Positions 15,151-21,703 of a stretch of DNA of 28,760 nucleotides are shown piece by piece. The notes below the pieces were generated by a model. The model was given only the letters and a program-made list of their open reading frames with translations. It searched no databases and was not told where the DNA came from. The stretch's first letter is position 1. Every line of letters begins with the position of its first letter. Source of the stretch: an uncultured Collinsella sp. (GTDB lineage Bacteria; Actinomycetota; Coriobacteriia; Coriobacteriales; Coriobacteriaceae); NCBI GenBank assembly GCA_900554135.1, contig USFU01000006.1:1-28760 (forward strand), in the 5' to 3' direction. Made by a program: the position numbers and the translations under genes.

Positions 15151-15845
15151 AGACTTTAGTCTGCTGGCCGCGCAGCGGCCAGCTTTAAACCACCCGCTAC
15201 GCGGGTGGAGACAAACGGCTTTACAAAGCCACCCCTCCGACCGATATTGACGATTGTTCAGGCCGTCAAGAATTCGAGTCGAAGGGGTGGTCGCCATGGC
15301 CCAGAAGGCCTACAGCCTTTCCCACACGAAGTGGATGTGCAAGTACCACATCGTGTTCACGCCGAAGTATAGGCGCAAAGTGATCTACAACCAAATCAGG
15401 AGCGACATAGGGGAGATCCTCAGGAAGCTGTGCGAGTACAAGGGGATCGAGATAATCGAGGGGCACCTGATGCCCGACCACGTGCACGTGCTGCTGGCGA
15501 TTCCGCCGAAGTACAGCGTCGCGAGCGTCATGGGCTACCTGAAGGGGAAGAGCTCGCTGATGATATTCGACAGGCACGCCAACCTCAAGTACAAGTTCGG
15601 CAACAGGAAGTTCTGGGCGGAGGGCTACTACGTGTCCACCGTCGGCCTGAACGAGGCGACGATCGCCAAGTACATCAGGGAGCAGGAGTCCCACGACATC
15701 GCGCTGGACAAGCTGAGCGTGAAGGAGTACGAGGACCCCTTCAAGAGGGGGTGATCCCGCCGGTTCGACCGGCGCGCCACGGGTCAAGATGCACTAGGCC
15801 TGGACGAAGTCCGGGCCCGCGCCTTTAGACGCGAGCCCGGGGCCC
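15151..15845 (+). mobile_element. IS200-type insertion sequence with hairpin ends
   Basis: The element contains a single Y1 transposase gene and is bounded by hairpins as IS200/IS605 elements are. The left end has AGACTTTAGTCT (15151-15162), a 9-bp stem at 15163-15183 and another (CCACCCGC and GCGGGTGG) around 15190-15208. The right end has a GC-rich hairpin at about 15812-15840 containing CTTTAGA, matching part of the left end. Exact borders cannot be fixed without an empty site. Confidence 0.75.
15296..15754 (+). CDS. tnpA: IS200 family transposase TnpA (Y1 HUH)
   Basis: TnpA cuts and joins single-stranded DNA at hairpin ends. The 152 residues are full length and intact. HIVFTPKYRRKVIY opens the domain; the metal-binding HUH is His62-Val-His64 in MPDHVHVLL; and the nucleophile is probably Tyr126 in AKYIREQE. 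The ATG at 15296 follows GAAGGGG and matches the family start. No tnpB partner is present. This is a standard IS200 protein rather than a RAYT, as far as motifs show. Codon choice (AGG for Arg, as in RRKV and IREQ regions) differs from neighbouring genes, which agrees with transfer. Confidence 0.95.
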   Translation: MAQKAYSLSHTKWMCKYHIVFTPKYRRKVIYNQIRSDIGEILRKLCEYKGIEIIEGHLMPDHVHVLLAIPPKYSVASVMGYLKGKSSLMIFDRHANLKYKFGNRKFWAEGYYVSTVGLNEATIAKYIREQESHDIALDKLSVKEYEDPFKRG

Positions 15846-15866
15846 GTGGGTTATACCCTAAGAGCA

Positions 15867-15889
15867 AACCACCCTTTTTAAGGGTGGTT
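15867..15889. terminator. Bidirectional hairpin at the 3' end of the LuxR gene
   Basis: AACCACCCTT and AAGGGTGGTT form a perfect 10-bp stem around TTT, six bases beyond the stop of the - strand regulator gene. Confidence 0.75.
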
Positions 15890-15895
15890 CTGATT

Positions 15896-17302
15896 TTAGG
15901 CAGAGGGGAAGGCTTTGGCGAGACCGGCGCGCGTCTGCGTGTCGGTCTTTTGGTAGATAGAGCTCAGGTGGCGCTGTACCATGCGCATCGAGATGCCGAG
16001 TTCCTCGGCGACCTGCTTGAGCGGGCGTTCATCCTGGGTCACGGCTATGAGCACGTCGACTTCGCGCGGGGTGAGAGCGTGGTTGGCGATGAAGGCCTGG
16101 CGTTGCTCCTCGATGGTGGGGGCGGCGAGTGCTTCCTTTGCCAGTTGTTCGCGCTCGCGCTCCTGCTCGGTTTGGGGCAGGCGAAACAGGCCGGCTGCCA
16201 CGAATGCCGCGCAGGCGGCGACGAGCAAAACGAGTGCGCCGATCATAATGAGGGCAACGTTGTCCGAGGTTACGAGAGCAAGCGAGATGCCCGATGTAGT
16301 GAATGCGCATACATTGTTGGCGGCGCGTCCCATGCCGGCCCAGAGGGCGGGCGCATGCATGCGCGGTGCCAGCTGTGTAAAGGTGGCGGTAAAGAACGTG
16401 ACAAAAAAGCCCGAACTCAGATAAAAGACGACAAGGCCCAGGTTGGGATCGGCGCCGGCCTCCACGGCCAGGATGGAAATGGCCGAGAGCACGGCGATGC
16501 CGAGCATGACAAGTCCCATGTAGCGGCGCTCGGCAAGGTCAAAGATAGGACCGGCGGCAAGGCCGCTTGCCGCCAAAAAGAGGCGCGGCCAGGTTTGCAC
16601 GGCAATGGTGCCGTGGGCGTTGGAGAGTGTGACCACGTTGTCGAGGGTCGAGAACAAGCAGGCGAGAATCATGACGAGCGCGATGCTCCAGCATGCCTGT
16701 TTGGCGAGGGCATGAGAGGGCTCAATAAAGGGATTGATGGCGGAGTTGGAGCTCTCGGCGGCCTTTTGGGGAACGATGCTGAGGGCGGAGATGGCGATAG
16801 TCGCTGCGCCAAGGACGATGAGCTCTGCGATACCGCCGCAATTGAGCAGGTTGATGGCGAACTGTATCAGGATGCCCGCGGCATAGGCCGCTCCTGTGCC
16901 AGTGGCGAGCTTGGGATCATCCTGGAATGCCAACGAAAAGGCGTGGTGCGCTGCGGCACCCAACAGGCCGAGTCCAAAGAACCCCACGCAGCCCAGAATT
17001 TCGAGCACAAGCGGGGCCGTAGGGAACTGAATTTGGGTCAGGCCCACGATGACGATAGGGACGGCGGCGGCGTTGACGGCTGCCAGCGAGTGGCCTTTGC
17101 GCTGTGCGAGCCCGAGCAGCGGCGCATATCCGATAAAGCCGATCACGCTGGCGCCGAGGATGAAGCCCTGCGCAATCACAACACGCTCGGCACCGGTGAG
17201 CAGCCCGACATTAATGTCGAATCGAAACTCGGCGGCAAGAAAGACAAAGGTAAAGAGCGCAAGTGCCAGAAGCGCGTTGATTTTAGGCTTACTCAGATTC
17301 AA
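15896..17302 (-). CDS. Membrane-bound LuxR-family transcriptional regulator (12-helix N-terminal domain)
   Basis: The 468-residue protein has an N-terminal membrane domain of about 12 helices (about 8-375), organised like a major-facilitator-type sensor. A charged linker follows (QTEQEREREQLAKEAL, about 377-392). The C-terminal LuxR helix-turn-helix begins at residue 410: LTPREVDVLIAVTQ, KQVAEELGISMRMVQRHL, SSIYQKTDTQTRAGL. Regulators with this plan are numerous in Coriobacteriia, where some control neighbouring genes in response to small molecules (established for Eggerthella relatives; ligand here unknown). The start is TTG at 17302 with AAAGGA six bases upstream. The gene is divergent from the first surface-protein gene, and the intergenic region holds two palindromes (17347-17361 and 17407-17432), so control of the surface genes and of itself is a reasonable inference. 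Confidence 0.9.
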   Translation of the reverse strand: MNLSKPKINALLALALFTFVFLAAEFRFDINVGLLTGAERVVIAQGFILGASVIGFIGYAPLLGLAQRKGHSLAAVNAAAVPIVIVGLTQIQFPTAPLVLEILGCVGFFGLGLLGAAAHHAFSLAFQDDPKLATGTGAAYAAGILIQFAINLLNCGGIAELIVLGAATIAISALSIVPQKAAESSNSAINPFIEPSHALAKQACWSIALVMILACLFSTLDNVVTLSNAHGTIAVQTWPRLFLAASGLAAGPIFDLAERRYMGLVMLGIAVLSAISILAVEAGADPNLGLVVFYLSSGFFVTFFTATFTQLAPRMHAPALWAGMGRAANNVCAFTTSGISLALVTSDNVALIMIGALVLLVAACAAFVAAGLFRLPQTEQEREREQLAKEALAAPTIEEQRQAFIANHALTPREVDVLIAVTQDERPLKQVAEELGISMRMVQRHLSSIYQKTDTQTRAGLAKAFPSA

Positions 17303-17340
17303 GGACAGTCCTTTGGGTGGACGGAATAGTCGTGTTCTCG

Positions 17341-17361
17341 ATTGTAGCGTCCCTGGGACGC
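17341..17361 (-). promoter_or_regulatory. Possible luxR promoter with a GCGTCCC palindrome
   Basis: On the - strand, TACAAT (17341-17346) lies 38 bases upstream of the TTG start. Immediately beyond it is GCGTCCCTGGGACGC (17347-17361), a 15-bp perfect palindrome in the spacer position. A clear -35 is not seen. An autoregulatory operator is possible. Confidence 0.4.
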
Positions 17362-17394
17362 GTGTGACGACAACGAAATCATATTGAATTAAAC

Positions 17395-17432
17395 CGCAGG
17401 TAGAGACCTAGGTTCGCATCTGCGAACCTAGG
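17395..17432. promoter_or_regulatory. Conserved upstream motif, copy 1 (surface gene 1)
   Basis: CGCAGGTAG (17395-17403), then 7 nt, then core GGTTCGCATCTGCGAACC (17411-17428). In this copy the palindrome extends to 26 bp (17407-17432). The start of the surface gene is 102 bases beyond the core. Confidence 0.75.
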
Positions 17433-17468
17433 CATACGGAGTCATTTGGCACATCTTGGTGGTACAGG

Positions 17469-17503
17469 ACCACCACGAAGGGGACAGGCACCTTTGTGAT
17501 GGT
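17469..17503. repeat. GGGGACAG-family hairpin before surface gene 1
   Basis: ACCACCACGAAGG pairs with CCTTTGTGATGGT with two mismatches, around GGGACAGGCA. It has no T-run and sits between the upstream motif and the start codon, which explains why the motif is farther from the gene here than in copies 2 and 3. Confidence 0.65.
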
Positions 17504-17530
17504 ATGGTCCATCGACCGAGGGAGGCACCT

Positions 17531-19177
17531 ATGAACGGAAGTCATTTTGCCAAGCAAACGCAGCGCGAGCGCACTTGCTCGCTGGTTCACGGTTCGTGGA
17601 AACGGGCGGGTGCCAGGCTGGCGTGCGTCGGAGCGTGTGCGCTCATGGTCGGTCAGCTGCTGCTGCCAAGCGTTGCCTTGGCAGCAGATTGGATCAACGT
17701 GGGTGGCACGCAGTACAACGGGGGTGTTGCCGTCGGCGACGAGGCGGGCACGTGGTCCTGGAACGGCGCCGACGACATGCAGCTCAATGGCTATAACGGC
17801 GGCGGCATCAGCGCCGAGGGCAACCTCAACATCGGTGTGACCAACACCAACACCGTTACGGCCGATGCCGGTCAGAGCGCCATCGAGGTCTCAGGCGGCA
17901 ACCTTTCCATCACGGGCGACGGCACACTCAATGCGACGGGCCAGACCGATGTCATCACGGCCGCGGGTAACGGTATTACCGGTGGCGACGTCACCGTCGA
18001 CGGGGCCACGGTCAACGTGACGGCGACGGGTACGGATGCAAATGGCGAGGAGTGCGAGAACGCCGAGGCCATAACTGCGTTTGGCGGAGACGTGACCATT
18101 AAAAACGGTGCGACTGTCGATGTGAAGGCAGGGCGCGCGGCGGGGTCCGGTGACGGGTATTACGGTTACGTGACGGGCATCTATGCCACTAACGGTGCAC
18201 CTGGGGAAGACGGCGAGTTTGCATGGGAACATGACGGGCAGAGCAACAAAGGCGGCCGCGTATCGATCGGCTCCGGCTCAACGGTGACGGTCAAGGCCGA
18301 ATCCACTCTGGAGTCTCAGGGAATTGTGTCCCGTGTCAACAACGGCGCAGCGCGTGTCGAAATTGCAGGCGATTCGCTCGTGACCGCAATTGCCGATGCT
18401 TCGAATGGTATGTGGGGTGCCGTGGGTATCGAGGCGGCCGGAATGGGCAACGATGCCACTGCCGATATCATCATCGATGGAAAGAACACGTTTGTGACTG
18501 CGATTGCCAGCGCCTCGAAAGATCGGTATTCCAAGGACACGTATGGTCTGCATACCAGCTCGGGGAGTGCGGTCGAGGGCGGAAGCATCCAAATTAAAAA
18601 CGGCTCCGTTGTTGCCGAGGGCAACGATGGGGCAATCGTCGCTGACAACTACACGACCGCCAACGGTCCTGCCGGCATGATTGTTATCGGCGAGGGCGGG
18701 AAGGTCGTGCTTCCTGTCAATGGCGTGGTGCGCGACTACCAAAAACTGGGTGCCCGCCCCATGGCGCTGGGCAACCGATTTGAATATGCTGATTTTTGGG
18801 GACAGACGATTGGCGAGCCCGGCGAAGGCGTCCTGAGGGCCGATCGCGATGCGGACAAGATCGCCAAGGTCGCGCATATCGCATTCGACGGAGGTGCTAT
18901 GCCTACTCCCGATCCGGCACCGACTCCTAAGCCGCAGCCGGGTGGCGAAGGCTCGACGGGCACGACGGGGGCGCCGAGCCGAGCTTCGGCACAGACCGGT
19001 TCGGCCGTGAATGTAAAGCTCGCTGCCGCCAAGGCATCCGTCACGGCTTCGAAGACGACGACTTCCGCTCTTGCGGCCATGGGCGATAGCGCCGCGTTGA
19101 CCGTTGCCGCCATGGGCATTGCCGGCGCGACAGTTGCAGCCGCCGGCATCGCCGCCGCGCGTCGTCGCGAGGAATAG
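17531..19177 (+). CDS. Cell-wall surface protein 1, beta-helix-like repeats with LAxMG sorting signal
   Basis: The 548-residue protein appears intact. Residues 1-48 form a long signal peptide (VGACALMVGQLLLPSVALA) almost identical to that of surface protein 2. The mature part (about 50-440) is built of short Gly/Thr/Val-rich strands such as GGNLSITGDGTLNATG, GGDVTVDGATVNVTATG and GGDVTIKNGATVDVKAG, the look of a right-handed beta-helix. A Pro-rich linker (MPTPDPAPTPKPQPGG) crosses the wall. The C-terminus has LAAMGDS, a hydrophobic helix and ARRREE, as in sortase substrates, though Thr of LAxTG is replaced by Met. GGAGG lies 5 bases before the ATG at 17531. The role is probably adhesion or glycan binding, inferred from architecture only. 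It is divergent from the membrane LuxR gene. Confidence 0.85.
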   Translation: MNGSHFAKQTQRERTCSLVHGSWKRAGARLACVGACALMVGQLLLPSVALAADWINVGGTQYNGGVAVGDEAGTWSWNGADDMQLNGYNGGGISAEGNLNIGVTNTNTVTADAGQSAIEVSGGNLSITGDGTLNATGQTDVITAAGNGITGGDVTVDGATVNVTATGTDANGEECENAEAITAFGGDVTIKNGATVDVKAGRAAGSGDGYYGYVTGIYATNGAPGEDGEFAWEHDGQSNKGGRVSIGSGSTVTVKAESTLESQGIVSRVNNGAARVEIAGDSLVTAIADASNGMWGAVGIEAAGMGNDATADIIIDGKNTFVTAIASASKDRYSKDTYGLHTSSGSAVEGGSIQIKNGSVVAEGNDGAIVADNYTTANGPAGMIVIGEGGKVVLPVNGVVRDYQKLGARPMALGNRFEYADFWGQTIGEPGEGVLRADRDADKIAKVAHIAFDGGAMPTPDPAPTPKPQPGGEGSTGTTGAPSRASAQTGSAVNVKLAAAKASVTASKTTTSALAAMGDSAALTVAAMGIAGATVAAAGIAAARRREE

Positions 19178-19226
19178 CAATTTTGCCTAGGGCATGCAGG
19201 GCATAAAACCTCGGTGCGCTTGATTG

Positions 19227-19271
19227 AGCCGCCGCGCAGGGATTTGCGTCCCCGCGTGGCGGCTTTTGCGT
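19227..19271 (+). terminator. Terminator after surface gene 1
   Basis: A 16-bp imperfect stem (19227-19242 with 19249-19264, two non-Watson-Crick positions) encloses TTTGCG and is followed by a T-rich tail. Confidence 0.75.
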
Positions 19272-19274
19272 TTG

Positions 19275-19308
19275 CGCAGGTAGGGACGCGGGTTCGCATG
19301 TACGAACC
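19275..19308. promoter_or_regulatory. Conserved upstream motif, copy 2 (surface gene 2)
   Basis: CGCAGGTAG (19275-19283), 7 nt, then GGTTCGCATGTACGAACC (19291-19308). The gene start is 66 bases beyond the core. Confidence 0.75.
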
Positions 19309-19374
19309 TAGGCGTGGCGCCCGGTTTGCCGCACTGTGATGTCATGGAAACAAACCTCGATTAAGGAGGACGAC

Positions 19375-21093
19375 ATGCAAGGACAACATTTTGCCAAGCA
19401 GACGCAGCGCGAGCGCGCTTGCTCGCTCGTTCACGGTACTTGGCGTTGCGCGGGTGTGAGGGTCGCCAGCGTCGGTGCGTGCGCGCTCATGGTCGGCCAG
19501 CTGTTACTGCCGAGTGTGGCGCTTGCGACCGAATGTGCGGATTCTGCTGCTACGACGGGTGAGGTCGCTGCGGCTCCTGCGGCGCCGGCGGCTACGGTGG
19601 ATGCGAATGCGGCGACAACACCGACAACCGAGGCTGCTCCGGCAACTCAGAACGAGGCCGATACTCAGCAGGTATCTTTGGCTGACACCGTCGAAGGGGC
19701 TGGCGATGCAATGCCCGCCGAGCAAAACGCTTCCAGCAACAACGCCGCCATGCCGGCAGACAACGCCATTATGCCCTGCGGTGTGACCGACGTGACGGGT
19801 GGGGGTGGCGTGACAATCGACACGAACGTCGAATCCTACTACAGGGAATGCGAGCTTCCACCCGAGATTTCTCTTACCGGAGGCGGTAGCTTCTCATGGG
19901 ATTTTGGACCGGTCCCAGATGAGGTGGCGGATAAGCTATCAAACGCATCCGAAACTAAGTATTACAAGGCAGATGCCGCTACTGGCGCGCTTGTTGAAGT
20001 CGCCGATCAGTCTCAATCGAACGTGACGATTTCCATTGCGCCATATGAAGGGCAGATGCGCGCGACGCTGACCCTGACGGGTGGCGACTTTGTAGACGGA
20101 AACTATGCACTCATCCGCAACGAGGATGTGCCGTTTACTTCAACGTTGACGTTCGACGGCACCGACTATAATGATGGCATCCTCATCGGCGATCCTGATA
20201 GCACCTCCGATAAACCAGCTCAAATCGTTGTCCATGAAACAAGGACCGATTACTACCTGCGCTACAACTTCAACACCGTGGTAAAGCTAGCTGCTCATGG
20301 ACAGGCAATCAATAGCGTTGATTTGGGTTCAGGATATATCGGCTATCGCGCTGGGGATACTCCCGCTCCAACCACTCATGTACCATACGCAGATTACGAC
20401 AAGTATGAAATTGCTTACGAGTGCTGGGAGGAGATGGACAACAGCGACCCCACGGATCTTCATCCCGTCGCCTTCTGGTATTCCGACGAGGGCATGTACA
20501 CACCGGGCATGAAGCGAATCGACAAGTTCGAAGAAGGCAAGCACTACATGCATTCTGTCATGCTACGCCAAAAGAACGGGTATGAGTTTGCCAACGGCTG
20601 CACTGTGGCAATCAATGGCGAGCCACTTAACGCCATGAGTGTTCAGAAAGTCGAAGATGGTCTGTTCCTTGCGCCGACCACATCGTTTACCTGCGAAAAG
20701 GCTCTTGTGTGGCAAGCAATCGACACGGTCGAGATTAATGGCGCTACCGTCACGTTCAAAGACGGCGATAAGCCGGTGTTCACGGGCGCTACGTCCGACG
20801 ACACTCGTTATTGGTATCAGTGCGAGTTCTGGAATTCTGAGGATGGCGCTGGAGTGAACTCGGCATGGTTCTGGGATCAAAATATCGAGAACCACATTGA
20901 TACGTTTGAGGCTGGGAAGACCTATAGCTACGGTTTCTATCTCAAGTCGCATGAGGGTTTCTACTTTACTCGTACACTAGGGTCACAATTAATGGCAAGA
21001 CTTATGGCTACTGGTGGAACGAATCCGATGCGGAGAATCTCGATAGAGACGGTAAGACGACCACCATGTGGGTCTATACCAATCTTACGATGA
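19375..21093 (+). CDS. Surface protein 2, 5' part of a frameshifted gene
   Basis: AAGGAGGA precedes the ATG at 19375; the longer frame from 19336 lacks support. Residues 1-49 repeat the signal peptide of surface protein 1 (HFAKQTQRER, VGACALMVGQLLLPSVALA). A Pro/Ala/Thr-rich stretch follows (about 50-130), then domains I do not recognise. Two copies of a domain of about 100 residues occur near the end: FWYSDEG..FEEGKHYMHSVML..GYEF then VAINGEP, and again WFWDQ..FEAGKTYSYGFYL..GFYF. The second copy is cut at about 20976 by a frameshift. Downstream of it this frame reads an unrelated tail (GSQLMARLMATGG) to a stop at 21091-21093, while the proper continuation lies in another frame. As written, the product would be secreted without its wall anchor. 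Confidence 0.75.
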   Translation: MQGQHFAKQTQRERACSLVHGTWRCAGVRVASVGACALMVGQLLLPSVALATECADSAATTGEVAAAPAAPAATVDANAATTPTTEAAPATQNEADTQQVSLADTVEGAGDAMPAEQNASSNNAAMPADNAIMPCGVTDVTGGGGVTIDTNVESYYRECELPPEISLTGGGSFSWDFGPVPDEVADKLSNASETKYYKADAATGALVEVADQSQSNVTISIAPYEGQMRATLTLTGGDFVDGNYALIRNEDVPFTSTLTFDGTDYNDGILIGDPDSTSDKPAQIVVHETRTDYYLRYNFNTVVKLAAHGQAINSVDLGSGYIGYRAGDTPAPTTHVPYADYDKYEIAYECWEEMDNSDPTDLHPVAFWYSDEGMYTPGMKRIDKFEEGKHYMHSVMLRQKNGYEFANGCTVAINGEPLNAMSVQKVEDGLFLAPTTSFTCEKALVWQAIDTVEINGATVTFKDGDKPVFTGATSDDTRYWYQCEFWNSEDGAGVNSAWFWDQNIENHIDTFEAGKTYSYGFYLKSHEGFYFTRTLGSQLMARLMATGGTNPMRRISIETVRRPPCGSIPILR

Positions 21094-21368
21094 CGCCTGA
21101 AGCAACGCCTGCGCCGACGCCCGACCCCAGGCCGACACCGGATCCCGAGCCCAAGCCAGATGCCAAGCCGGGCCAGGCACCAACGACCGCCACGACTACT
21201 ACGACCGTCTCGACCACCAAGACTCCGGCCGTCAAGCCCACTGCCAAGACCACCGATGCCACCCTCGCCGCAACGGGTGACAGCACCGGACTTGTCGCCG
21301 CGGCCATGAGCCTCGCCGGAGCCATCACAGCAGCCATCGGCATCGCCTCAAAGCGCCGCGAGAACTAG
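20979..21368 (+). pseudogene. Surface protein 2, 3' part in shifted frame with LAATG sorting signal
   Basis: This frame continues the second domain copy with RVTINGKTYGYWWNESDAEN, exactly where the other copy has VAINGEP. It then gives a Pro-rich wall-spanning linker (PTPDPRPTPDPEPKPD), a Thr-rich stretch, LAATGDS, a hydrophobic helix and SKRREN. It has no plausible ribosome site; the ATG at 21066 is internal. Joining the two parts needs one extra base near 20974-20980 and gives a protein of about 664 residues. Either the gene is a recent pseudogene, or it is switched by slippage, or the base is a sequencing error. Confidence 0.8.
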
Positions 21369-21404
21369 GTTTCGGCGGAGGCCCTCGTTTCCACCTCAGC
21401 AAGA

Positions 21405-21546
21405 TCTCAATCTGTAACACCTAGCCAGCAGAAACGGCTCTATCTGTTACAGATTTAGATGAACCGGCGGGTGGCCAACATAACGTCTCGATTTGTAACA
21501 CCAAGCGGGGAATTTGACCTCTAACTGTTACAGATCGAGACAAACT
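21405..21546. repeat. Two-cell ATCTGTAACA/TGTTACAGAT repeat, copy B
   Basis: Cells 21410-21454 and 21491-21535 are each 45 nt, 81 bases apart. The second opens with one mismatch (ATTTGTAACA). The copy starts 37 bases after the stop of surface gene 2. Confidence 0.85.
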
Positions 21547-21562
21547 GGCCGGCCAAGTCCAG

Positions 21563-21599
21563 AACCGCCGCAAAGGTGCCTGTCCCCTTTGCGGTGGTT
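21563..21599. repeat. GGGGACAG-family hairpin in inverse orientation
   Basis: AACCGCCGCAAAGG pairs with CCTTTGCGGTGGTT (one G/T pair) around TGCCTGTCC, the complement of the usual loop. It may end transcription of surface gene 2 or act only as a repeat. Confidence 0.75.
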
Positions 21600-21601
21600 T
21601 A

Positions 21602-21643
21602 CGCAGGTAGAACGGTAGGTTCGTATATATGAACCTACCGTTC
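21602..21643. promoter_or_regulatory. Conserved upstream motif, copy 3 (surface gene 3)
   Basis: CGCAGGTAG (21602-21610), 7 nt, then GGTTCGTATATATGAACC (21618-21635). The palindrome extends to arms of 13 bp (21610-21622 with 21631-21643). The gene start is 68 bases beyond the core. Confidence 0.75.
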
Positions 21644-21703
21644 GCTTTGTTTTTGGACGACGATTACGCTGGATGACTTTAGGTTTGCAGGAAAGGAACG
21701 ACC

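Noticed and set aside
15296..15754. The Y1 transposase considered as a RAYT that mobilises the GGGACAG hairpins
   Set aside because: It has canonical IS200 TnpA sequence and its own hairpin ends, which do not match the GGGACAG core.
15884..17329. A 481-codon open frame on the + strand opposite the LuxR gene
   Set aside because: Its product is Gly/Glu/Asp-rich low-complexity without family motifs, and the - strand frame encodes a clear LuxR membrane regulator. It is a shadow of GC-rich codon bias.
17407..17432. The surface-gene palindrome considered as a LexA (SOS) box
   Set aside because: Gram-positive LexA boxes have GAAC before GTTC with a short spacer; here GTTC comes first and the flanking symmetry differs.
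17407..17432. The palindrome considered as a transcription terminator
   Set aside because: Copies 1 and 2 lack a T-run, all three stand upstream of genes with a shared CGCAGGTAG, and separate terminators exist nearby.
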